Of a DNA stretch of 64,000 nt, positions 12,419-24,120 are shown in pieces. Below the pieces are notes generated by a model. That model saw only the letters and a list, made by a program, of their open reading frames with translations. It was not told the DNA's origin and did no database searches. The translations under genes were made by a program, and so were the position numbers. Origin of the DNA: Schistosoma haematobium (lineage: Eukaryota > Platyhelminthes > Trematoda > Strigeidida > Schistosomatidae); contig NC_067202.1 in NCBI RefSeq assembly GCF_000699445.3, positions 5,844,958 through 5,908,957 on the forward strand, in the 5' to 3' direction. The stretch's first letter is position 1, and each line of letters opens with the position of its first letter.

Positions 12419-13172
12419 TAGCTTATAGCTTATACTGCTTACAAAACATGTATAGGGTAGTAAGTGAAATAGCCCAGCCTGAAGCGTTAGGGCTTAAATA
12501 ACGCTTAAAACCCATTGTTTGATGTCGGAGTTCTATAACTGGACCACCAAGATCATTTTTATCGCATTTGCGAAATTTTCATTTTTCCGACTTTTCAGAC
12601 CTTGAGTTAAGGGTATGGCTATAGAGCTGAGGGTCTCATATGAGGCTGGAGGTTCGCCATTGTTATTGTGGACGGTTCGGCATTTCGTTGGCAAGTTTTG
12701 CTGACTGTTCATGCAAAAAATTGGTTTGCTGGTTAACCGACTTCATTCATACTGGTGGTTGCTTTTCAGTGTTCCCGAGGGCCATTGTCATTGGGACATT
12801 GTAAGGCATGCCGCCATTGCTAATATTAATGAGTTTGACTGTCGTGTAAGCGGAATAGGTCAACTTTGGCCTATTCGTGCTGTGCATAATTGATTCACGC
12901 GATCATTGATCGGAATAACTATACATGTGATGTGAATGTGTATATGAATGGTGCGAATGGTCCACCAGGGTGCTTGGTACCTGTGTGGTTGCACCACAGG
13001 ATTGAGCTGTACTATTCAAATTGTAGCGTTAAAGCCTGTACGGTGTCTGGTTCCCCTGCTAAACGGGGTTGAGCTGTAGTGTTTGGGCTTCTACGTGAAA
13101 GTCTGGATGGTGTCTGGTTCTCCTGAAAACCAATGTAAAATTACCCTGGCCCACAAGGGTATATTATAATAA
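12419..13172 (+). mobile_element. 754-bp inserted retroposon with 16-bp target-site duplication
   Basis: The word ATATCAAGGTACTATA stands at 12403-12418 and again, perfectly, at 13173-13188. Removing 12419-13172 plus one copy restores a continuous family B repeat. The insert ends in TATTATAATAA, consistent with a non-LTR type tail on the plus strand. No reverse transcriptase is encoded; the frames at 12711-12893 and 12890-13072 are not recognised. About 100 bp of it (12958-13060) recurs at 31500-31605, so it belongs to a dispersed family. Confidence 0.8.
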
Positions 13173-13425
13173 ATATCAAGGTACTATAGATGCTTTGAAG
13201 ACCGTACAACGCAAAGGATGTTATTACGGAAATACGTTATTTAGAGTATGTACAAGAGAAAGTTCGACCACTACCGCACAGATCAGCCCATAGCATGAGA
13301 TTAACCGATGCGCGTTGATTGACGTTGACCTTGACATTGACCTTGACGAGGATCAATGAACTGGTTCGACCATCAGTGACCCAACTGCCGGATGACTTGG
13401 CTAGGGCTCAGTGACACTTCATGGA
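13173..13425. repeat. Family B, copy 2, right part
   Basis: This continues the copy broken at 12418. It ends near CCGGATGACTTGGCTAGG, as in the copy at 14944-15337. Confidence 0.8.
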
Positions 13426-13608
13426 TCCTACAATAATTTAAGAGCATATAATGTTTAAAAGTGGTCATGTAACTCTTGTTAATTGATAGCATATTATCTA
13501 TTTGTCCATTCAGACAATGGAAATACATCAGCACGCTAAATCGGTAAATTACTTGTCTCGAGAAATAAAGATCACAAGTTCTTACATAGACAGAACAACT
13601 TCTCATGG

Positions 13609-13818
13609 ATGTTGATCTTCGTTGAGTTATCTGATACTATTATGTTTCCACAGTATTATATAAGTGATCTTCAATGGATGTTATTTCTTCAAGAAATTAG
13701 TGGTTCAAATAGACAAAATTGCATGAAACTTAATGGAATAAAAGTTCTTTCTATGAATGATTTTGAAAGTTACCTTTTTAAAATTTCTAATTTTGGATCC
13801 ATGTATAGAACCAAATAG
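13609..13818 (+). other. Open frame of unknown nature, possible exon remnant
   Basis: About 65 codons are open, with protein-like composition (residues include QWMLFLQEISGSNRQNCMKL). A plausible splice acceptor (TTTCCACAG) lies near 13648. I do not recognise the family. The frame runs straight into a family B repeat at 13820, so if it was ever an exon its 3' side has been replaced. It could be chance. Confidence 0.25.
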
Positions 13819-13819
13819 T

Positions 13820-13966
13820 GGAAATATACCGTAGATTGTTAACGTAGACGATCTATGTCGAATGATTTGGAGGCCTACTTGAGTTAGATGGGAATGGTTT
13901 AACGAACCAGCTAAATTTGAAGTCACACTTCACAGTCAGAACCTAACTTGGGTTAACCTTTCGTTC
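13820..13966. repeat. Family B, copy 3 (truncated)
   Basis: It is almost identical to 12262-12418 over about 145 bp and then stops abruptly at ACCTTTCGT. Confidence 0.8.
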
Positions 13967-14284
13967 TATCTACTTTACACATTATGTGGTCGATAAACTT
14001 GAGGACACTATTCAAACAATGGAAACAAAACCTACTCCATTTCTATAATCAATATGATCATGATCAACTTTTATAATCCCATGTCAATAATTCGATAATT
14101 TCCTAATGGTAACTGTCAATTCACAGTAGTTTTACTTGTAGTATATAATTACATTTTTATTAGGAAAGTATGACAAAGATTGTTAATAACAACTCATTTA
14201 ACACACTTTTATCAGATATAAACAGTGGACACTTACAAAAACAATTCATAGGATTAAAATTCTTTTTAAGTGGTTTTATAGAAA

Positions 14285-14425
14285 TCACAAAAAGTGTGAA
14301 TAACAACTGGAAACAACTGGGAAGGATTGGCCAAGACAGAGTTGAATGAAGAATGCTGATGAGCGGCCTATGCTCCTCCATGAAGGATAAAAGGTGTAAG
14401 TAAATAAGTAAGTGAGTAAGTACAT
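14285..14425 (+). mobile_element. RTE 3' tail fragment
   Basis: It matches the C-terminal coding end and tail of the RTE at 5528-7990 (GGCCAAGACAGAGTTG, CCTATGCTCCT) and ends in GTAA-type units. Only about 140 bp remain. Confidence 0.75.
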
Positions 14426-14943
14426 AAATGCTTTATTTTGTCAACATAACTTTTCATGGTCACATCACAACTTGTCTACTCGAGATATTTATAGTTCAAA
14501 GTTGTTTTGTTCATTGTAGGTATCAATTAAGTGATATATTGCAAATAGGATTGTAAGTGTGTACTACATTTCACTATTAACCACTATGAAATAATAATGG
14601 TAAAACTACATCATACTGACAATTGGATACACCAGTTGGACTTAAGATAGAATCTGTTGGATTTTGCAAAGCATTCAAAGCTTAGCGAAGGATACCATCA
14701 ATCTGATTCTATAAATAGCTGAAATTGACAACAAATACATTTTGTGAAACTACACAGTTAGTGTGATAAGGTGTGTAAGTTAAATTACAAGAAATACCAT
14801 CTGTCAGTTAGAGATTTATATCTGAGCCTACCTGATATGATTCAGAGAATAATCAAGAGTGTTCACGGAAATTAAACATATAATTGCATTCGAACCACCT
14901 ATCATAACCATAACTCCTTAGTTCTACCATAATGATTATTGTT

Positions 14944-15337
14944 GAAGATCAACAACGTAGATTATCTATGTCGAATGATTGAGAGCTTACTCGAGTTAGA
15001 CGAGAAATGGTGTGACCAACAGATAACATTCGACATCACACCTCACAGTCAGCATTTAAAGTGGATTTCCCCTTTGTCGTATAAAGATACTATGAATGCT
15101 TTGACGACCGTATAACACAAAGGACACTATTACAGAAATATATTAGTAAGAATAAGTACAGAGAAGATAGTGAGACTACCACTGCATTGGTTAGTTCATG
15201 GTATACGATTAACTGATGCGCGTTGATTGTCGTTTGCCTTGATAGGGATCGATGATATATTCGATATTCAGTGACCTAACTTCCGGATGATTTGGCTAGG
15301 ACTCAGTGACATTTCACTGGTCTTACATTGTTATTTT
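14944..15337. repeat. Family B, copy 4 (near full length)
   Basis: This is an uninterrupted copy, giving the best estimate of the unit (about 390 bp). It runs from ACGTAGATTATCTATGTCG to CATTTCACTGGTCTTAC. No terminal inverted repeats are evident. Confidence 0.75.
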
Positions 15338-15450
15338 AGTAAACTGGTTTAGATAAAATAACTAATTCCTTGATGTAAGATTCCTTTCAAAGATTTCATT
15401 CATTTTACAATCTTATAAACAATATATATTGCATAATAAACATGTAATCA

Positions 15451-15882
15451 CAATTGATTGATCACTGAGTGGTGATCAATGTCATGCGTGTCTAGTCCTT
15501 ATTAGTGCAGATCCAATGCTATCGATCATGTTGCAATGTGGCCACCAGTCTAGGTGACTCGACACTGCGTGCACTATATATTGAGATTAGATGGCGGTTG
15601 GAGGTAGTCGACAGGAAACCCTGGACCCGGGTTCCGTGCTACTTGGCACTCGTCAGCAAGGTGTACCTGTAATCTTGAGGGAACTGGTACTCCCTGGCGG
15701 ATTCGATCTCGTGTCACCCAGCTTCACAGTCAGAGACGTTACCACTGAGCTATCCGAGCCGCGACTGACCTCCTGTAGGACTGAGATGTTGTCACAATTG
15801 ATTGATCACTGGGTGGTGATCAATGTCATGCGTGTCAAGTCCTTATTTAGTGCAGATCCAATGCTATCGATCATGTTATTAT
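15451..15882 (-). repeat. Sm-alpha-like satellite/SINE unit, 1.25 monomers
   Basis: The word CAATTGATTGATCACTG starts at 15451 and again at 15795. About 80 bp are repeated, giving a period of 344 bp, close to the roughly 330-bp monomer I recall for Sm-alpha. Read on the minus strand, the unit has a tRNA-like pol III head, box A TAGCTCAGTGGTAACG (15737-15752) and box B GAGATCGAATCC (15699-15710), followed by a hammerhead module (15618-15662). Related partial copies lie at 46615, 51040, 55250 and 57330. The palindrome GATCACTGAGTGGTGATC is a constant part of the unit. Confidence 0.85.
15618..15662 (-). ncRNA. Hammerhead ribozyme, one core mutation
   Basis: On the minus strand there is stem I (ACCTTG/CAGGGT), core CTGACGAG, stem II GTGC/GCAC with loop CAAGTA, and the cleavage triplet GTC. 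The second core segment reads GGAA where GAAA is required (A13 to G, plus-strand 15634). I expect it to be inactive or crippled. Confidence 0.8.
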
Positions 15883-16039
15883 TACTTTAAACAACCGAGA
15901 AAACAATCACTGGATCATTGATGAAAAATTAAAAATTATTTAGTTCGGAAATTCGTCTCAATGATCAAGACAAATATGTTGACATGACAAATATAATGAT
16001 TTCTAAATATATATGTGTCTATTGAAGTGTTCATCAATA

Positions 16040-16945
16040 CGGATAAAAAACTTGATAGCCTGTTCTAGTTCTGGTAATGATGGTCTCTCAATTGATCCAA
16101 CTTTTGTTTTGTTTAAAAGAGTCGACGGATGGAGCTTCAACCACTTGCTAAGGTAATCAACTCCACTTGTTGATGATTCGATGGGAAAGTCAATAGTCAA
16201 CTGGCAAATAATTTGTCCTGGGCTTGTGAACTATTTTGGAGTGTCCTCGTAAATTCTCCATTTTGGAAGACAAGCAAAATGAGGGCATATCAGGTGAAAA
16301 TTTATCTCTAAGTAATTTGAAAGCTGTAATCAAGTCACCTCTAGTTCTACGATATGACAACGGAAATAGGTTTAGCTTGGCCAGTCAAGCATCATATGGA
16401 AGCTTCGCTATACCGGGAATCAGCTTAGTTGTTGTTCTCTGAACCTTTTCCAAAAACTCACCGTCATTTTCTAAACAGAGGCTAGCTGTTTGTATGCAGT
16501 ACTCAAGTTTAGGACTCACGAACATTGTATACAAAGTCAAAAAAGTTTTAGCGTCAACATGACTAAAGGCCCTGCGTATTGATTATAAAGTTCTAAAACT
16601 TTTGGCGGCTATCGCACAGCAGTGTGCAGTAATGTTTAAGTCTTGGCTAACGATGACTCCTAAGTCATTGTGTGTTTGGACAACAGGTAGATCAGTGTTA
16701 TTCATCATGTATGTATCTGTACCTTGATAACTGATATGTATCACAATACACTTGGAAGTATTTATCGGCGACTGCCAGGTTTGAGACTATTCAGATAATT
16801 TCTCCAGGTCATTTTGAAATTCAAAGCTATCACCCTTACTTCGTATCGCTCTCCATATCTTGACATCGTCAGCATATAGCAAGACGATAATAAAAAAATC
16901 GATTGAACGAAGTTCAGTTGTAACAAGTGTGTTCCAGTTACTGAT
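16040..16945 (-). pseudogene. 5'-truncated CR1-type retrotransposon fragment
   Basis: It is almost identical to the 3' third of the CR1 element at 35522-39010. It covers the end of the RT domain (LLYADDVKIWRAIRSKG near 16870) and the C-terminal part. Frameshifts are present (for example near 16780). The upstream RT blocks and endonuclease are absent. Confidence 0.85.
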
Positions 16946-17014
16946 CAAAGACAATAGGAAATGGTTGCGTAACATTGAAAATTAATTAAAAGTAGATAAG
17001 TAAATCATTGGATA

Positions 17015-17190
17015 CCAGATCATTGGTTAAAGTTTAGGTTCTCACTCAGAGTACTGAAGGCCATATGTTTGACCCTTGGTAAAGTGTTGGATACATACTA
17101 GTAAGGAGTTCTATACTAGGATGAAATAACTGTACAGTTTCTTGGTTTCTAGGAGTTGTCCGATTTATGTCGGTTGTATCAATTGACTGA
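17015..17190 (+). mobile_element. tRNA-derived SINE fragment
   Basis: This is a diverged copy. A degenerate box region is followed by GGAGTTCTATACTAGGATGA, a decayed hammerhead segment. Confidence 0.55.
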
Positions 17191-17284
17191 TTATAGTTTA
17201 CTTTTTTACGTGATGATTAAAAAGGATCAAATAATCGGATGATATAATAACACTCAACCAACAATTAGAGAAAGTGAACAACCC

Positions 17285-17492
17285 ACTGCTGCAGCGAACA
17301 AATCAGCTGTCAGATGAGTAGAAAATAGGAAAAGACGTTGAAGGTGGACAGGATACACTCTGTGGAAATCATTAAACTGAATAACGAGTCAAGCCCTAAC
17401 TTCAAATCACCAAAATGAAAGGAAAAGAAAAGAAGAAGACCAAAGGACACATTGTGCCGAGACTTAGAGGTAGATACCAAAAGAATGCATAG
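17285..17492 (+). mobile_element. RTE C-terminal fragment
   Basis: It matches the stretch before the tail of the 5528-7990 element (GACATTGAAGGTGG-like and AACCTTCATTAAAC-like segments in the same order). It joins the gypsy remnant directly at about 17492. Confidence 0.65.
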
Positions 17493-19784
17493 CATTTACT
17501 ACCTCGTCGACACTGGCGTAGAAGTCAGCGTTCTTCCAGCAAATTCTAACGACTGACTGTATTAAGCAGTTTTCAACTTACAGGCAGCAAGTGAGAAACC
17601 GAATACCACATATGGTAAGCGGTATGTTTATCTTAACGTGGGTTTACGCAAACCCATACGCTGGATTTTCGTTGTTGCAGATGTTTATATGCCAACCATT
17701 GGTGTAGACCTGCTACAACACCAAAATTTACTCATCGACACGCGCAAACGGAGGTTAGTAGACGGAAACACTAGTTTATCTGTTTGTGTAACTTCTTTTT
17801 CCGGTTTTAGATCATCCCCAATCACAATGAGGCACACGATAGATCCATACTACTAACAAATACTCGATAATTACCCTGAGATATATAGCAAACGCAACAA
17901 AAATTGCCATGTGTAACTAGCAATGTCAGACATCACATCACGACTACATGATCACCTGAATTCTCGAAAGCGCACCGACTAGCTCCCGAAAAGTGAGGTT
18001 GGCTACAACTGAATTCGATCATGTGATAGGTTTAGGAATCATTAGACCATTAAACAGCCCATGGGCATCGCCCTTGCACATGGTCCCTAAAGAAGACAGC
18101 AATAACTGGTGTCCAGCTGATGACTGTCGGCGATTGAATGCGAAAACCACTCTTGATCGTTACCTGTTGCCTCACATTCACGATTTGACAGCTACCTTGA
18201 AAACTACAACTGTTTTTTTCAAGAATCGACTTGGTTAAAAGATACAATCAAATTCCTATGGTTGCTGACGACATTCCTGAAACAACTATCATCACACCTC
18301 TTGATCTCTACGGATTTTCGCTCATGCCTTTCGGCTTACGAAATGATGCACGAACTTTCCTGGGATTCCTCGATGACGTATTTCGAGGACTTAACTTCTT
18401 ACAGGAGTACGTTGATGACTGCTTGATTGCAAGTACAGATAGAGAGTCTCATCTCCAGCATCTGGACGTTGTCTTCGAACGACTACAAAAGCACGGCATT
18501 ACTGTAAACATTCAAAAATGTCAAGTCGGCACCAACTCTAGATTTTCTCGGACATACTATTGATTCTCAAGGCATCCGACTTCTGGAAAGCAAAGTAGCG
18601 GCTATTCCGGATTACACAAAACCGATCACAATCAAGCAACTACTCACGTTTAACGGCCTAGTAAGGTTCTCTAGACGATTCATACCAAATTACGCGTCCC
18701 TTACGAGATCTTTAACCAACCAACCTCGTGAAAATGCGAAATCCATCAATATGGACTATAATACGAAAGAAGCATTCTCCACAATTAAGGAAATCATAGT
18801 AAAAACAACCATGCTAACACACCAGGACACCGAAACACTCATTAGTATCTCAGCAAATGCATCCGACTGGGCGACCGGACGAGTCTTACAGCAATGGGTT
18901 AACTACGCATGGCAACCTATGGCATTCTTCTCAAAGCGGTTGTAAGACACCGAATTGAGGTATAACACTTTTGACAAGGAACTGCTAGCCATGTGTTTTT
19001 CTGTATGGCCCTTTCAAAACCGTGGAAGGCCGAGAACTCACTCCGTGTACCGACCACAAACATCTCATCAATTTCTCTTTAAGCCCATCTTCAAACAAGT
19101 ACTCCCATCGAAAGTCCCAAAAACTGGACTAGTAGAACGCTTTCACCGGCAGCTTGAAGCTTCACACTCAACTCTAAATGTTTCACAGTGAACCGACGCT
19201 CTTTCACTCGTTTTGCTCAGTACTTGCAATGCAGTGAAAGCCGACATTGGATACACTGCAGCTCAACTGGTTTGTGGAACGACACTCCGACTTCCAGGAG
19301 AATTCGTGGATCCGTCATTTTCTTCAAGGATCTAAACTCTTACACGAACAGGCTTTAAAACGCCATACGTTCAGTTAAATCTGTTTCCACTTGACCGCAG
19401 TCAACTGATGTTTTCGTTCAACCTGATTTACGATATATTACACGAGTCATTTTACCTCGAGACTCACATCGACGACCTCTCGAATCAGCATATGAAAGAC
19501 CCTTCAAAGTTCTTCAGCGCAAATCTAAGTACTATATAATCAATAAGAACGGAACTAACGATAGCATCAGCATCAATCACATCAAAGCAGTGTTTAGAAA
19601 AAAACCTATTTATATCGATTTTCCTTCGGTACCATCGAAAGTCACTAGTTTCACAATTACGATAGTTCACCCGATAATCAACACTGACGATGACACTTCG
19701 GTGGTATCTGACAACCGATTAAAAAGAATGCCTTCTGGAAGAAGATTAGGATTTCCGGAACACCTAAACGATGACTGCACATAA
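17493..19784 (+). pseudogene. Ty3/gypsy LTR retrotransposon remnant with internal deletion
   Basis: The protease active site (YYLVDTGVEVSVLP) is at about 17496-17540. RT follows at about 17990-18560 (RPLNSPWASPLHMVPKE and the catalytic YVDD near 18409-18420), with a frameshift near 18235. The RT/RNase H tether (HTIDSQGI) is near 18552 and RNase H-like sequence follows to about 19080. There the frame jumps to the end of integrase (GLVERFHRQLEAS near 19131, including the catalytic E), so most of RNase H and the first two integrase acidic residues are deleted. The tail carries a basic MPSGRR motif near 19729. No gag and no flanking LTR pair were seen. It resembles schistosome Boudicca/Saci-type elements. 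It is defective. Confidence 0.85.
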
Positions 19785-20312
19785 GACACTATATAACACT
19801 GTTTCGTCTGGCATACATTTTGTATTTTGTCAAAAACAAAACAAACTATTTTAATATGCTTATGTATATGTACATTCTAAAAACATTTTTTGTTGTTGTT
19901 AATATGCTTACTTATGTGTGTAAATCATTCTGCAGAAATCCTTTTTACGCTATTGCATGTTTATAAGACGCATGTATGTGAGTTTATTTTCCTTTTTCGC
20001 CCGTTTTGTTTCCTTACGCACGTACAGGTGTAATCTGACATGCATTTACATATGCATTTTTTTCTTTTCCAGGACGTTTGGAAAGTTGAAATAAAACGAC
20101 GAAGTTCACGATGAATCGAGATTTTTATTGTACCTGTTTTCCATTACTGTATTATACCACAAATGACTCCTTATAGTAAGGAAACACGACCAGACGCTGT
20201 TGAACACAGCAAGCTATCAGAAGAGTGTTTACTAACGACAAACTCGTTGGGTTTAAACTTCTGGCTGGTCACGTTTTAGGGTAATCACCACATCACTAAA
20301 GGGGTTAGTAGT
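19785..20312. other. Non-coding stretch after the gypsy remnant
   Basis: T-rich sequence that may be 3' UTR or LTR remnant. I could not match it to a second LTR in the window. Confidence 0.4.
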
Positions 20313-20595
20313 CTGTAGTGGTAAATAAATCCCTGAAATCAATAGCACTGTAAGTATTGAACATTTGATGCTGACCGCATTAGCTTTAATGGACTCACTT
20401 AGATGAAGGAGTTCAGTTATGCATCCGCACCAGATCACGAGTAGGCACGTTGTGTTAAACTTCTCCTACAACCGCTAGCCAGTTTAGATCAGTCACTTCT
20501 CAATATATCGATAACCTATCAAATATATCTCCAAACCTCTTCGCTTCTTCCTTCTGATTTCACTTAGTTGGCACGTTTCGATTATAGAATGTGTT
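20313..20595. repeat. Dispersed repeat family A, copy 2
   Basis: This is a diverged copy of 8365-8693, sharing GGATGCTGACCGCATTAG and GCATCCGCACCAGATCACGA. Confidence 0.7.
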
Positions 20596-20979
20596 ACTTG
20601 TGGCATCGTTAACAGTGGCAACTAGGGTACCATTAACAAATTTGCTGATCCAAGAAAGAGTAAATGAAGAATGATAAAGATCATTCCGCAAAACAACATG
20701 TATTTCATGGATTAAACCTTCGATATTGGTCAGCAGTGAAATATAGGACACAGGTTTTATCCCAGATATTTTATAATTTTCTCATAACTATAATTCATTG
20801 TGTTATATAGAGAATTCACTGCTCAAACTCGTTATTTGTTATCGTTACGAAAGTTCTACATACAATTTATCATCAAACTTCAAAACATCACCATTATTTC
20901 ATTCGTAAAGTATTGTCTTCCTAAAATATAAAAATAACGCAACAAATACTTCATTTGCACATATTCCATCAACTGTCTT

Positions 20980-21131
20980 TTACAAACTTCATTGTTCCAT
21001 ATTTCCTGTTGCTATTACAATTAATATCTGTTCACATTCTTATTCTCTTCAATTCAATCTTCTGCTGTCAGGCATTCCACTTCTGACTGGTGTTACGTAC
21101 TACTTATATCTGTCAATATAAGTAGCATACA
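20980..21131 (-). repeat. LTR-like repeat end, minus orientation
   Basis: Read on the minus strand it begins TGTATGCTACTTATATTG and contains a short palindrome (ACTTATAT/ATATAAGT), then TGCCTGACAGCAGAAG. The same start and order occur on the plus strand at 23906. It could be the end of a solo LTR. The 3' limit is not defined. Confidence 0.45.
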
Positions 21132-22237
21132 CCATAAATATCACAGAGAACAGAAATAATTTTGAAATAGGATTCTGATCAGAATAAGTTAAGATTTTAT
21201 TGAGTTAAAAACGATACTATCGATTAGTTACGATACTTTAAAACATAATCTTACAGGTCATTGTTACCAACTTAAATAAAGATAATTTGAAATGAAAACA
21301 TATAGGTAACCAGTTTATATACTAATAACATACAGACGAAGGTGGAAAGAAAGAAAACTCGTGTGTTCTCTTGTAAAATCACCTAATTTATGCAGCAAAA
21401 CATCGATAATCAGTCGTAAAAAAGTGTAAATAAATATCACAGTTTGTCTGTTATTGCTTAATCTCATGGTAGCTTTCATTATGACTAGACCTATGGTTGA
21501 GAAAAAGTGTTGAAAATCAGAGTATTTAACGAATCATCTAGTCCTTATTTAGGAGTATTCGTTGATGTGTAACTAAGATTTAATAATAGATTGAATCTAA
21601 GTACTTGTATCTCTTTCAATGAGTATAATTTGAGAACAGAGACTGGCTGAAATAAAACAATTGGGAAAACACGAACACTTATTTTGAAAAAAAGAACCCT
21701 TGATTTTCCCATGTTTTTTTATCATAATCCTGTTCTCCTATTATTCTCCCTGTGTCCTCTGTCTTTTCAACTGTCTATAGAGGTAATATTTAATTATCAC
21801 AGAGTATTATGAAAGTGGTTGGTAACTGACAGATACTACTCGCACTATTAATCATACATCTAGATCTTATAAATTCCTGATTCATTTTTATACTACTAAC
21901 TAGTAGTCCAAATCAGATAATGAAAATAAGAAGGTAAATCCATAGAATTTCGTCATTCCAACATAGAACTAATAGTTATTTATAAATATCATTTATTCTT
22001 AGTCTAAAATGAATGACGCTAGTGAAAAACTGCTCCTATCTCATTAAATACTGATTCATGGAATATATGTGATTGTCACTAAAGCCTTAAATTTGGAATA
22101 ACTAAGTTGTATCTTTTGTAGTAACGAATGAATCATAAATATTACCCACAAAACATAACATTATAGCTTGGTATCATATTACCAAGTTTGTGGTAATATT
22201 GTGCCACCTATAACCAATTTGTTGAATGTACATCGAT
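21132..22237. other. Intergenic stretch, nothing recognised
   Basis: AT-rich, without a supported coding frame or a recognised repeat. Confidence 0.5.
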
Positions 22238-22680
22238 TTGCAAATCCCTCACCATTCTCATTCCTTTCTCTCAGTCGGTCCGTGTCGTCCCATGATATCT
22301 TCATATCCGATGTTGTCCATTCCGACTTTACCATTTAAGTCTCCCATCAGGATGGTCAGGTCCTTTCCTGAGCACTTCGCTATGATCGATTGCAGCTTCT
22401 CATAGGATTCATCTTAATTGTCGTCGTCGCTACCATTGGTGGATGCATAACGTTGAATAACATTTACCGTAATTCACTACTTTTCCATTTGAAGGATGCT
22501 TGATGATCCTGGATCCATGAGTTTCCCATCTTGTAGGAGCATTTCGTGCTTCTTTGGACAGCAGCAGAGCAACTCCATGAGTATTCTGAGCATTTTCCTC
22601 TTCGTTTTCAGAGTATAGCAGCATCTAGCCTCTGCTGTCCAGCATGTGTTCGATGAGTCTCACTTATTCCGATGATGTGA
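22238..22680 (-). pseudogene. RTE endonuclease-domain fragment
   Basis: Read on the minus strand it holds the N-terminal AP-endonuclease part of an RTE element. It includes LTILMGDLNGKVGMDNIGYE (22300-22360) and upstream residues such as LLCCCPKKHEMLLQDGKLMD. Stops interrupt it. This is the region missing from the 5'-truncated copy at 5528. Confidence 0.8.

Positions 22681-22682
<2 letters not shown>

Positions 22683-22773
<91 letters not shown>
22683..22773. repeat. (TA)n microsatellite
   Basis: About 45 TA units lie between an RTE fragment and a SINE. Confidence 0.95.
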
Positions 22774-22776
<3 letters not shown>

Positions 22777-23172
22777 GTTTAACATCAATAGGTTCATGAT
22801 CTTAACCAAAAACTTAATAGTTTCCACAATCCTATACTGATTATTACCATATGCTTACTAGTGACTAGCAAAGTGTGGGATTCTAGTGAGAAGCTGTGAC
22901 CAGTGAATCTAATCCATATCAGGTAGGGACTAGTATCTATCTCAGTACAACGGAAGGTGGTCGCACAAGTTCGTGAATTAATTGAGGTTAGACACTAAAA
23001 CTGTTGGAGGTTAAGAGTTCGCGCGCGAAATTTAAGGCTCCAAATTCGAGTCTCACGAGCGAGATCGTGGATGAGCACTGCTGAAGAGTCGTACAACAGG
23101 ACTAATGGCCGTCCAATGCTTTCATCTTTTTAATTGTGGTCTAACATCAATCGATTCATGATCTCAATTAGA
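22774..23172 (+). mobile_element. tRNA-derived SINE, near full length
   Basis: In order: the 3'-like end of one unit (TTCATGATCTTAACC), a middle part (ACTAGTGACTAGC), box A-like GGAGGTTAAGAGTTCGCG, box B-like AATTCGAGTCTC and a hammerhead region (GCACTGCTGAAGAG, then a damaged GACTAATGGCCGTCCAATGC). It is the best plus-strand guide to the roughly 400-bp unit. Confidence 0.8.
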
Positions 23173-23905
23173 ATAAAATTATCAATATCAAAGCTATGAA
23201 ATCTCTAAACACTTCATTTCAATGTGTGATCCCATATATTATAATCAGATAATTATTTGAATTATTCATCTAAAAATACAGCAACAATTTGGTATTCATG
23301 AATCATTCACTAAAATTAATAAGCTTTAATTGATTCCGGTTCCGAAAAAAAAACATTAGAAATGTCAACCTCCAGTGACCACCTTATAGTTAAACACACA
23401 TCTAAAGATTTGAAAGTCTTCAGTGCAATCTCTGATGATGTTATTAACACTCATTGTTGACAAATCTCAAACTGGGACACAACACTTGCCCAATGACTCC
23501 TGGCTTAAAATATAAGGTCAAAATGATATATATTCCTTAATAATAAAATAAAGACGTTTCAAGGCTGATAATCTAACATAAAATCATTCAAAATCTGACT
23601 AAAATCTAAATTGATTAGAATAATTAACGATTTTTAGTCTGTAGATGAACATACATTATCCAGTCTTGGATTAAGATTAAACAGACATTACAGTATAACG
23701 TTTACTTTTCCTAATTCCAATATCCAATCATTAAGATTTGGAACTTCGGTCTGCAAGTGTTTACATGATCTTTTGAACCGCGTTCTTTATGAATATTAAC
23801 ATTTATGAAATTTTAACAAAGACAAATTACTAAAAAACGACTGAATTATACTGAATGTACGATTCATGAAATGGGTTGTCTAAGATCATAATTATACCTT
23901 TGTGG
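23173..23905. other. Intergenic stretch, nothing recognised
   Basis: No supported gene or recognised repeat was seen. Confidence 0.5.
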
Positions 23906-24120
23906 TGTGTGCTACTTATATTGATATAAGTAGTATATGACGCGAATTAAAGAACGTAATGTCTGGCAGCAGAAGGTGGGGGAAAATCAAGAAAGGAAGA
24001 GCGGGAACGCAATGCAATTTTTAAAAAAAACTCATGAACAATGAAATGTGAGACAATGGATTGATAATTGCAACAGGAACAGTCCAGTTTGATATGATGG
24101 ATTGATATTTTGGAAACTAA
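23906..24120 (+). repeat. LTR-like repeat end, plus orientation
   Basis: It begins TGTGTGCTACTTATATTG and shares the palindrome and GTCTGGCAGCAGAAGG with the minus-strand copy at 20980-21131. The two copies point away from each other. Confidence 0.45.

Noticed and set aside
15699..15752. Functional tRNA gene
   Set aside because: Box A and box B are good, but the acceptor stem and T stem do not pair. It is the head of a satellite/SINE unit.
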